Notes under the pieces: generated by a model
Database searches by the model: none
What the model was told of the DNA's origin: nothing
What the model saw: only the letters and a program-made list of their open reading frames with translations
Part shown: positions 15,755 to 22,205 of the stretch, one piece after another
Position numbering within the stretch: the first letter of the stretch is position 1
Layout of the letters: every line of letters begins with the position of its first letter
Position numbers and translations under genes: made by a program
Source of the DNA: Desulfobacteraceae bacterium UBA5616
GTDB lineage: Bacteria > Desulfobacterota > Desulfobacteria > Desulfobacterales > UBA5616
DNA: 26,658 bases
Direction: 5' to 3'
NCBI GenBank assembly: GCA_002423615.1
Contig: DIKO01000098.1
Coordinates: 1 to 26,658 of the forward strand

Positions 15755-15778
15755 TTGTATCATGCAAGGATGATACAA
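15755..15778. promoter_or_regulatory. Perfect 9-6-9 dyad upstream of the DUF255 gene
   Basis: TTGTATCAT (15755-15763) and ATGATACAA (15770-15778) are exact inverse complements with a 6-base spacer. They lie 36 to 59 bases before the start codon of the minus-strand gene. Size and symmetry fit a dimeric regulator site, though as RNA it could also form a leader hairpin. Confidence 0.55.
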
Positions 15779-15795
15779 CTGTGTATTATAATACA
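15770..15795. promoter_or_regulatory. Bipartite operator-like motif, copy 2, with palindrome
   Basis: ATGATACAA, nine bases, then ATAATACA, matching the copy at 11891-11916 at 21 of 26 positions. The right half is inside the perfect 14-bp palindrome TGTATTATAATACA (15782-15795). That palindrome also contains TATAAT on both strands, which could be the -10 element of the minus-strand gene. The -35 match (CTGAAC, 16 bases away) is weak. Confidence 0.45.
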
Positions 15796-15940
15796 TTCTG
15801 CCCCCTGTTCAGGCCGGCATGGTCTCACTTTCATTTCAAGCCTCGCTCATCTTTCCATTTTGTTTAATAATAATTATCATATACCAAACCACAAGGGGAA
15901 TTGAGAGTTTTCGGTTCCAAACCGCGGGACATGAAATTTG

Positions 15941-15956
15941 TGGCATAAAATTTGCT
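15941..15956 (+). promoter_or_regulatory. Sigma-54 (-24/-12) promoter
   Basis: TGGCATAAAATTTGCT has the GG and GC elements exactly ten bases apart and matches the TGGCAC-N5-TTGCW consensus except for one base. The predicted start is near 15966, about 39 bases before the ATG of the following gene. A sigma-54 activator gene lies just beyond that gene, convergently. Confidence 0.8.
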
Positions 15957-15972
15957 TTAATCTAGTAACTAT

Positions 15973-15989
15973 TGATAACGATTTTATCA
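15973..15989. repeat. TGATAA-N5-TTATCA dyad in the leader
   Basis: Perfect 6-bp arms (15973-15978 and 15984-15989) lie just after the predicted sigma-54 transcription start and before the ribosome site. It could be a repressor site reminiscent of Fur-family boxes. Confidence 0.35.
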
Positions 15990-16004
15990 CCAAAGGAAAA
16001 CACC

Positions 16005-16364
16005 ATGAAAAATTTAAGTGATATTAAAAAGGACAGGGAGTTGATCAACGCCATTGACTGGGACATGACTCCGGAAGAAGCCGTTCGGTTATATCTTGAA
16101 TGGGGAAACAACTGGACACGGGGAAACTATGTCATCCGGTCCCGGGATGATGTTTCCCATTATTTTGTAGTGAACACATGGAAGGAAAAGCCCGTTGTGT
16201 ATCTGATCCGCCGGAATTCCGATGAGGCCCTTGAACTGGCCGGATTTGAAATGCCCGACGAAATCCAGGATGCCTTCATCAAGGCCAACGGAAACCACAA
16301 AGGCGTGTATGCTGTGGATGGAAGAGTTAAACTCTGGCTTAAAAAGGAGTTGGGAAACGCCTGA
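16005..16364 (+). CDS. Small conserved protein, DVU0772-like family
   Basis: The ATG preceded by AAAGGAAAACACC gives 119 aa (MKNLSDIKKDREL). Earlier in-frame starts would fall in the promoter leader. The protein is soluble and acidic, with IDWDMTPEEAVRLYLEWGNNW, a YFVVNTWKEKPVVYLIRRNSDEA segment and a basic C-terminus. I associate it with a family in sulfate reducers named after DVU0772; the function is unknown to me. It is the only plus-strand gene between the island and the Mla operon, and is read from a sigma-54 promoter, so its expression is probably condition-dependent. It converges with the activator gene with only eight bases between stop codons. Confidence 0.83.
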   Translation: MKNLSDIKKDRELINAIDWDMTPEEAVRLYLEWGNNWTRGNYVIRSRDDVSHYFVVNTWKEKPVVYLIRRNSDEALELAGFEMPDEIQDAFIKANGNHKGVYAVDGRVKLWLKKELGNA

Positions 16365-16372
16365 TAAAAAAA

Positions 16373-17737
16373 TTAATATAACACGAATTTTTCTATAATA
16401 TCGGCATTTTCACCTAAAAAGCGGTACAGGGTCGCCCTCCCGACGCCAAGCATCCGGGCGGCCCTGGTCTTGTTTCCACCTGTCTTTTGTAAAGCGTTTT
16501 TAACGTCATCCGGGTGCAGTTTTTTGGACGGCCCCTTTTTGGCGCCGGTTGAACAAACATTTTTAAACTCGATGGGAAGGTCGTTCGGTGTAATGATGCT
16601 GCCGTTGCAATTGACGATGGCGAACTGAATGGCGTTTTGCAGTTCACGGATATTGCCCGGCCAATGATAATTCATGAACAGATGAAGAGCCTCCTTGGAA
16701 ATGTTCAGCGGCCCATGATTTTGATTTTCAACAAAAATATTCAGAAAATGGCTTGCCAGAAGTGGAATGTCGTTTTTTCTTTCACGAAGCGGGGGGATAT
16801 GGATGGGAATCACGTTGAGCCGATAATACAAATCATCTCGAAACCGCCCTTTCTGAACCTCTTTTTTCAAGTCCTTGTTTGTTGCGCTGATGACCCTGAC
16901 ATTGACGGTAATGGTCTTTTCTCCTCCAACCTTTTCGAACGTCCCTTCCTGTAGGAATCTAAGCAGTTTGACCTGCATGTGCCTGGAAAGTTCGGCCACT
17001 TCGTCCAGGAAGACGGTACCCCCGTGCGCCAGTTCGAATCTGCCTTTTTTATCCCTGACAGCGCCTGTGAAAGCGCCTTTGACATGACCGAAAAGCTCGC
17101 TCTCAATCAGGCTTTCCGGAAGGGCGCCGCAGTTGATGGGGACAAAGGAGGATTCTGCCCGCCGGCTCTCATTGTGTATCGCCGTTGCCACAAGTTCCTT
17201 GCCGGTCCCGGTCTCTCCGGAGATGTGAACGGGATATGCGTAACCGGCCACATCTGAAATTTGCTGGAACACCTGCAGCATTTTAATGTCCCGGCCGATG
17301 ATATTGGAAAAGTTGTTCAGTTTTCCAGCCCGGATTTTCAGTTTCAGCAAATCGGTAAGGTCCTTGAATGACGCAAGGACCCCGATGATGCGTCCGTCGC
17401 CGTCTTCCATCATCGTAACGGACATTTCAATACGCCGGTCATCCCCGTTTTTGGTAACGATATTGACGGAGTATTCCTTATCGCCGACATTTGAGGGTTT
17501 TCCGTTGCAAAATGAACATCGCTCGCCGCATAAGGGGCTCCCGAAAATTTCATGGCAGTCTTTCCCCAGAACTTCATGGCGATCATAACCGGTAATTTTT
17601 TCCGCTTCACGATTAAAGAAAAAAATATGCCGATCCAGATCATGGGCGATGATGCCCTCCTTCAGATTATCCAGTACGTGTTCCAGGTTCTTTTTATTGG
17701 AAATGATGCGGTCCAGCAAATTGAATCCTCTTATCAT
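16373..17737 (-). CDS. PAS-domain sigma-54-dependent transcriptional activator
   Basis: The protein has 454 aa. Residues 15-135 are a PAS domain (LKEGIIAHDLDRHIFFFNREAEKITGY) containing a cysteine cluster C61-x8-C70-x3-C74-x2-C77. Residues about 145-380 are the AAA+ domain with Walker A GETGTGKE (174-181), the sigma-54 contact loop GAFTGA (221-226) and Walker B TVFLDE (241-246). The C-terminus is a Fis-type helix-turn-helix (GGNKTRAARMLGVGRATLYRFL). There is no receiver domain, so the PAS cysteines probably sense redox, metal or an iron-sulfur cofactor. The nearest sigma-54 promoter is the one at 15941, driving the convergent neighbour, which is a likely target. Confidence 0.94.
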   Translation of the reverse strand: MIRGFNLLDRIISNKKNLEHVLDNLKEGIIAHDLDRHIFFFNREAEKITGYDRHEVLGKDCHEIFGSPLCGERCSFCNGKPSNVGDKEYSVNIVTKNGDDRRIEMSVTMMEDGDGRIIGVLASFKDLTDLLKLKIRAGKLNNFSNIIGRDIKMLQVFQQISDVAGYAYPVHISGETGTGKELVATAIHNESRRAESSFVPINCGALPESLIESELFGHVKGAFTGAVRDKKGRFELAHGGTVFLDEVAELSRHMQVKLLRFLQEGTFEKVGGEKTITVNVRVISATNKDLKKEVQKGRFRDDLYYRLNVIPIHIPPLRERKNDIPLLASHFLNIFVENQNHGPLNISKEALHLFMNYHWPGNIRELQNAIQFAIVNCNGSIITPNDLPIEFKNVCSTGAKKGPSKKLHPDDVKNALQKTGGNKTRAARMLGVGRATLYRFLGENADIIEKFVLY

Positions 17738-17748
17738 TTGATCATTGG

Positions 17749-17763
17749 AATATTAAAAATATT
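17749..17763. repeat. AATATT-N3-AATATT dyad before the activator gene
   Basis: Inverted arms lie 12 to 26 bases upstream of the activator start codon, within its presumed leader or promoter. It might be an autoregulatory site. AT-rich chance occurrence is also plausible. Confidence 0.25.
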
Positions 17764-17892
17764 ATCAACATTTATAATAGTTGTTCGGTGAAGTCAATGC
17801 AGTCCTTGGCCGAATTTTAATAGAAATTTTTCCGTCCATCGACAGTAAAAAAGGTAACAACATCCGTTCGCCGGAATTTCTGTCATGGCCTT

Positions 17893-17907
17893 ATCATTTT
17901 AAATGAT
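17893..17907. promoter_or_regulatory. 7-1-7 inverted repeat upstream of the mla promoter
   Basis: ATCATTT, one base, AAATGAT: perfect 7-bp arms in the 7-1-7 layout used by Fur-family regulators. It lies ten bases upstream of the -35 element of the mla promoter. It does not match the PerR or Fur consensus closely. Confidence 0.4.
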
Positions 17908-17916
17908 TTTTACTTA

Positions 17917-17945
17917 TTGACACTTATCCAATTTTAAAATATTTT
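17917..17945 (+). promoter_or_regulatory. Sigma-70 promoter of the mla operon
   Basis: A perfect TTGACA (17917-17922), a 17-base spacer and TATTTT (17940-17945) are present. The predicted start leaves a leader of about 48 bases to the mlaE ATG. Confidence 0.75.
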
Positions 17946-17999
17946 TTAAAGGATATTGTTACTCATAAGTTTGCGGCACTTTTTTAAAGGTCCCTATAG

Positions 18000-18821
18000 A
18001 TGGTGGAACTGGGTAAAATGGAACTGGAAAACAAAAAATCACCGGTTGCCAAACTGGGTGAACTGACCCTTCTCTATATTCAGGAACTCGGATCGATCGC
18101 GATATTTTTTTCCAAGGGGTTTTTTCTGATTTTTTCCCTGCCGCTCCACCTCCCCAGAATCCTTCAGCAAATCCAGTTCATCGGAACAAAATCCATCTTC
18201 GTCATCTGTCTGACAGGCGCCTTCACCGGAATGGTCCTGGGATTCCAGGGCTATTACAGTCTAGTCATGTTTGGTTCGGAAGGGTTTCTGGGATCAGCAG
18301 TGTCCCTTTCCTTAATTCGGGAATTGGGACCGGTGCTGGCCGCCATCATGGTCACCGGAAGAGCCGGGTCGGCCATGGCTGCTGAAATCGGAATCATGCG
18401 GATTTCCGAACAAATCGATGCGTTGAAAACCATGAATATCAATCCTATCCGGTTTCTGATCAGCCCCAAGATTGCCGCTGCCCTGATCAGTTTTCCACTT
18501 TTAACGGCTCTCTTCGACGTTATCGGCATCTTCGGCGGATACCTTACCGGGTCGATATTGCTGGGCATTACCCCGGAGATTTATTTCTCAAGGGCGGAAA
18601 CCAGTGTATTGATGAAAGACATTAACGGCGGATTCATTAAATCGATATTTTTCGCCATCATTGTGGTTTCCATTTGCTGTTATCAGGGTTATTATACCCA
18701 CACCCGGTCTGAAGGGGGTTTCGGGGCCAAGGGCGTGAGCCTTTCGACCACCAACGCCGTGGTTCATTCATGCGTTATCATCCTGGTTGCCGATTATGTG
18801 TTAACCTCCTTTTTGATGTAG
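18000..18821 (+). CDS. mlaE: Phospholipid transport ABC permease MlaE
   Basis: This is a 273-aa membrane protein with the family signature SLIRELGPVLAAIMVTGRAGSAMAAEIGIMR in the middle and MNINPIRFLISPKIAAALISFPLL after it. It is the inner-membrane permease of the MlaFED complex that moves phospholipids between inner and outer membranes. Its presence implies a diderm cell. The ATG has AAAGG nine bases upstream; a second ATG at codon 7 is a possible alternative. It is the first gene of the operon, six bases before mlaF. Confidence 0.95.
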   Translation: MVELGKMELENKKSPVAKLGELTLLYIQELGSIAIFFSKGFFLIFSLPLHLPRILQQIQFIGTKSIFVICLTGAFTGMVLGFQGYYSLVMFGSEGFLGSAVSLSLIRELGPVLAAIMVTGRAGSAMAAEIGIMRISEQIDALKTMNINPIRFLISPKIAAALISFPLLTALFDVIGIFGGYLTGSILLGITPEIYFSRAETSVLMKDINGGFIKSIFFAIIVVSICCYQGYYTHTRSEGGFGAKGVSLSTTNAVVHSCVIILVADYVLTSFLM

Positions 18822-18827
18822 ACTACA

Positions 18828-20027
18828 ATGAAACAACCCCTTATACAATTACAGAACGTTTATAAACAATTCGGCTCCACCGTTGTTTTAGACGGTGTGA
18901 ACCTGAACATATATAAAGGTGAAACCACCACCATCATCGGCAAAAGCGGAGTGGGAAAAAGCGTTCTGTTGAAACACCTGGTGGGGCTGATCGAACAGGA
19001 CAAAGGCGAAATTCTGATTGACGGCACACCCCTGACCGGAATGAAAACCAAGCAAATAGCGGCCTTCAGAAATAAAATCAGCTATATGTTTCAGAGTACC
19101 GCTCTGTTTGATTCCATGACCGTATTTCAAAATATAGCCCTTCCCCTTGAAGAAAACACCCGGTCCGGAAAAAAAGCCATCCGCGCAAAAGTTCAGGAAA
19201 AAATGAAACAGCTGGATATCATCGGCATTGAATCCAAATATCCATCACAGATTTCAGGGGGTATGAAGAAAAGGGTCGCTTTGGCAAGAGCACTGGTGAC
19301 CGATCCGGAAATCGTTCTTTTCGACGAACCCACCACAGGCCTTGATCCCATCCGGAAAAGCGCCGTTCACAGCATGATATCCAATTATCAGAAGAAATTG
19401 GGATTTACGGCCATCATGGTCAGTCATGAAATCCCTGATATCTTTTTCATTTCACAGCGGGTTGCCATGCTGGATGAAGGAAAAATCCTTTTTGAGGGGA
19501 CCCCGGAGGCATTTCAAAATTCCGACGAACCTGCAATTCAACAGTTTATCCAAGGCCTTACAACCCGGCATGACGACCTGACCGGTGTTGCCCATCAAAC
19601 TCAGGGGGAACAGCGGTTTAAGGAAGCTTTGGCCCGGTTTAATAGATACGGCATCCATTTTTCCATCATATTGCTGACTGTTGAAAATCTAAATGAAATA
19701 TACCACCAAGACGTCCATGCCGCCTTAAAAAATTTGGCCCATCAGGCCCAAAAAATAACCCGTATCACGGACACCTGCTCTCGATACGGCATGAACCGAA
19801 TTTTGATTATCCTGAGCGACACCCGTTATGATCAGGCGAAAAAAGTCTGTGCCAAAGTTGTGGATGGCATCAAGCTTTCCGGGGGCGGCATCATTAAACC
19901 TTATCCGGAGTTCTGTTTTTCAGTGAGTGCCGGCATCGCTGAAGTTAGAGAGGGAAACCGCATGGAAGACGTCGTGGCTGGCGCGGAATCCTCAAAAAGC
20001 ATTGTTTATGAATTTAATCTCTGTTAA
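18828..20027 (+). CDS. mlaF: MlaF ATPase fused to a degenerate GGDEF domain
   Basis: The protein has 399 aa, about 130 longer than ordinary MlaF. Residues 1 to about 245 are a complete ABC ATPase: Walker A GKSGVGKS (38-45), Q-loop MFQS, signature ISGGM (142-146), Walker B IVLFDE (162-167) and switch His200. Residues about 265-399 fit a GGDEF fold: FSIILLTVENLNEI, then CSRYGMNRILIIL where the GGDEF motif should be (GMNRI at 321-325), and FSVSAGIAEV at 364-373. The motif is destroyed, so diguanylate cyclase activity is unlikely; nucleotide or protein sensing is possible. There is no clear ribosome site, so translation is probably coupled to mlaE. Confidence 0.93.
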   Translation: MKQPLIQLQNVYKQFGSTVVLDGVNLNIYKGETTTIIGKSGVGKSVLLKHLVGLIEQDKGEILIDGTPLTGMKTKQIAAFRNKISYMFQSTALFDSMTVFQNIALPLEENTRSGKKAIRAKVQEKMKQLDIIGIESKYPSQISGGMKKRVALARALVTDPEIVLFDEPTTGLDPIRKSAVHSMISNYQKKLGFTAIMVSHEIPDIFFISQRVAMLDEGKILFEGTPEAFQNSDEPAIQQFIQGLTTRHDDLTGVAHQTQGEQRFKEALARFNRYGIHFSIILLTVENLNEIYHQDVHAALKNLAHQAQKITRITDTCSRYGMNRILIILSDTRYDQAKKVCAKVVDGIKLSGGGIIKPYPEFCFSVSAGIAEVREGNRMEDVVAGAESSKSIVYEFNLC

Positions 20028-20042
20028 TTTACCGGAGGTATT

Positions 20043-20492
20043 ATGAAAAGGTCGTCCATTGAAACATCGGTCGGCATCTTTGTTCTTATCGGCATCCTCT
20101 GCGTGGGATATCTCACCATAAAATTAGGAAAGCTGGAATGGTTTGAAAAGGACAATTATACGATATTTGCACGTTTCCAGTCCATCTCAGGTCTCAAGAA
20201 AGGGGCAAGCGTTGAGATTGCCGGCATTAAAATCGGCTCGGTAGACTCCATTACCTATGATCAGGACCGCATGGCCGCCCTGGTTGGAATGAAAATTGAA
20301 AAAGATATTCCTCTGACCGATGACGTTATCGCATCCATTAAAACATCCGGTTTGATCGGGGACAAGTATATCAAACTTTCCCCCGGAGGTTCGGAAGAAT
20401 TTCTTAAACCCGGCGGGATGATCGTCACTACGGAACCGGCTGTGGATATTGAGGAATTGATCAGTAAATATGTATTCGGAAATGTTGAATAG
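20043..20492 (+). CDS. mlaD: MlaD substrate-binding MCE-domain protein
   Basis: The protein has 149 aa. An N-terminal anchor helix (ETSVGIFVLIGILCVGYLTIKLG) is followed by one MCE domain: FARFQSISGLKKGASVEIAGIKIGSV, IPLTDDVIASIKTSGLIGDKYIKLSPGG. It forms the periplasmic hexameric lipid-binding ring attached to MlaFE. It is somewhat shorter than E. coli MlaD at the C-terminus. GGAGG lies just before the ATG. Confidence 0.95.
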   Translation: MKRSSIETSVGIFVLIGILCVGYLTIKLGKLEWFEKDNYTIFARFQSISGLKKGASVEIAGIKIGSVDSITYDQDRMAALVGMKIEKDIPLTDDVIASIKTSGLIGDKYIKLSPGGSEEFLKPGGMIVTTEPAVDIEELISKYVFGNVE

Positions 20493-20524
20493 AACCTTTA
20501 ATTAGGTATGATAGGGAGAATCAA

Positions 20525-21142
20525 GTGAAAAAATTAGTTGTTTTTTTCATGTTTTTGGCCTTGTCGACACCAGCCACCGGCATTTGCGCCACCCCCATGG
20601 AAACGTTAAGGCCTCATGTCGATGAAGTGATTAAAATTCTGAACGACCCCAAATACCATACCCCGGAACAAAGAACCAACCAGCGGGAGATACTATGGGA
20701 GGCCATCAGCGATATTTTTGATTATGCTTTTATCTCAAAAAGTGCACTAGGTCGATATCATTGGCAAAACAGCTTTACCGAAGAACAAAAAAAAGAATTC
20801 ACGGACGTTTTTTCACGATTTCTGGGAAACACCTACCTCGATAAAATTCAGGAAGGGTATCAAAGCGAAAAGGTTGTTTTTATTGGAGAAGAACTCCTGG
20901 CTGCGGACAAGGCGATGGTTAAAACCAAAATACTCCGGAAAAAAGTTGAGATCCCAGTCGATTATCGGATGAAGACCCAGGGCGAAGAATGGAAAATATA
21001 CGACGTTAACATTGAAGGGGTGAGTCTGGTTCAGAACTACCGGAGCCAGTTTCAATCCATTCTCCTGAATCAGACGGCCGCACAACTCATCGATCAGCTG
21101 AAATCCAAACTGGAGAATCAATCTCAACCCAAAATGGATTGA
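20525..21142 (+). CDS. mlaC: MlaC periplasmic phospholipid shuttle
   Basis: The 205-aa protein starts at GTG with AGGGAG upstream. A signal peptide (KKLVVFFMFLALSTPATGICA) is followed by the MlaC/Ttg2D fold: MWEAISDIFDY-like LWEAISDIFDYAFISKSALGRYW context, FTEEQKKEFTDVFSRFLGNTYL and EWKIYDVNIEGVSLVQNYRSQF. It carries phospholipid between the MlaD ring and the outer-membrane MlaA partner. Spacing of 32 bases from mlaD is consistent with one operon. Confidence 0.95.
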   Translation: MKKLVVFFMFLALSTPATGICATPMETLRPHVDEVIKILNDPKYHTPEQRTNQREILWEAISDIFDYAFISKSALGRYHWQNSFTEEQKKEFTDVFSRFLGNTYLDKIQEGYQSEKVVFIGEELLAADKAMVKTKILRKKVEIPVDYRMKTQGEEWKIYDVNIEGVSLVQNYRSQFQSILLNQTAAQLIDQLKSKLENQSQPKMD

Positions 21143-21172
21143 CGCCACTAACACCCGGCAGGCAAGGCTATT

Positions 21173-21958
21173 ATGAACAAACCATGCGCGGTTCCATCGT
21201 TGTCGAAATGGGCGGGGATAATTTTTCTAACCTTCACCCTTTTTACGCCCGCAATGGTCCTTGCGGACAGTCCGGCGTCACGGGCTACCGTAAACACTGA
21301 AACCCGGGACGATGATTTTGATTTTATCGAGGAAGAAACCAAGGCTCCTCCCATTCCCATCAGAGATCCGTTATCCCCGTGGAACCGAATGATGTTCAAG
21401 TTCAATGACAAATTGTATTTCTGGGTCTTAAAACCCGTTGCCAGAGGATACGGTGCGGTACTGCCTCACATGGTCAGGACGGGAATCAAGAATTTTTTTT
21501 ATAACCTCAAAGCGCCGATTCGTGTCACCAGTTGCGTTTTACAGGGAAAAGGCGAAAAGGCCATGGCGGAAATTTCCAGATTCGTCGTCAACAGTACCGC
21601 CGGAGGGTTGGGCTTTGCAGATGTGGCCAAAAAATACCCCCGTTTAAACACCAGCCCCGAAGACCTGGGGCAGACGTTTGGTCGTTACGGCATTGGAAAC
21701 GGCATATATCTGGTTTGGCCGTTTTTAGGCCCCTCCACACTTCGTGATACTCTTGGTTTTGCCGGCGATCAATTATTGAATCCCGTCCCATACTTCGTCT
21801 CAGCCGAAGAAAATCTTGAAATCACCGCTTTGGAAACCATCAACCAGACTTCATTAACGATAGGAAATTATGAGTCTTTGAAAAATGCCGCCATTCAGCC
21901 TTACGAGGCCTTTCGAAATGCCTATATTCAATACCGACAAAACCTGGTCTCCGAATAA
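21173..21958 (+). CDS. mlaA: MlaA/VacJ family protein without lipobox
   Basis: The protein has 261 aa. The VacJ core is clear: DPLSPWNRMMFKFNDKLYFWVLKPVARGY, NFFYNLKAPI, FVVNSTAGGLGFADVA, EDLGQTFGRYGIGNGIYLVWPFLGPSTLRD. MlaA extracts mislocalised phospholipid from the outer leaflet of the outer membrane. The signal sequence (FLTFTLFTPAMVLADSPA) ends in an AxA-like site without a lipobox cysteine. It should therefore be cleaved by signal peptidase I, not lipidated as in E. coli. It is the last gene of the mla operon. Confidence 0.95.
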   Translation: MNKPCAVPSLSKWAGIIFLTFTLFTPAMVLADSPASRATVNTETRDDDFDFIEEETKAPPIPIRDPLSPWNRMMFKFNDKLYFWVLKPVARGYGAVLPHMVRTGIKNFFYNLKAPIRVTSCVLQGKGEKAMAEISRFVVNSTAGGLGFADVAKKYPRLNTSPEDLGQTFGRYGIGNGIYLVWPFLGPSTLRDTLGFAGDQLLNPVPYFVSAEENLEITALETINQTSLTIGNYESLKNAAIQPYEAFRNAYIQYRQNLVSE

Positions 21959-22047
21959 GTCAGACCATTTCCACACCGTTTTTTATCGTCCTCATCATGA
22001 ACCGGACCACATTCGTTCAACTGCCACAATAGAAGCTTTCTTTGGAC

Positions 22048-22078
22048 TTGACAATACAGGATTGCTTTGTGCTACTAT
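22048..22078 (+). promoter_or_regulatory. Candidate sigma-70 promoter of serA
   Basis: TTGACA (22048-22053) and an extended -10, TGC-TACTAT (22070-22078), are 19 bases apart. The long spacer is offset by the TGn extension. It predicts a leader of about 120 bases before serA. Confidence 0.55.
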
Positions 22079-22205
22079 TCTGTTTTTAAAATACATTTGG
22101 ATCTTCACGGGAATTCGGCGGACGGATTTTTCATGGGGAAAATGACATATTGATTCAGCAATCTTCAAACAACCGTGATCAGGCAGGTATTAAAGGAGAA
22201 AGAAA

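Noticed and set aside
15782..15795. The TGTATTATAATACA palindrome as a PerR or Fur box.
   Set aside because: The layout (7-0-7) and bases do not match the Fur-family consensus well, so no regulator is named.
21885..22145. An 86-codon plus-strand frame between mlaA and serA.
   Set aside because: It overlaps the end of mlaA out of frame and covers the serA promoter; the translation looks non-coding.
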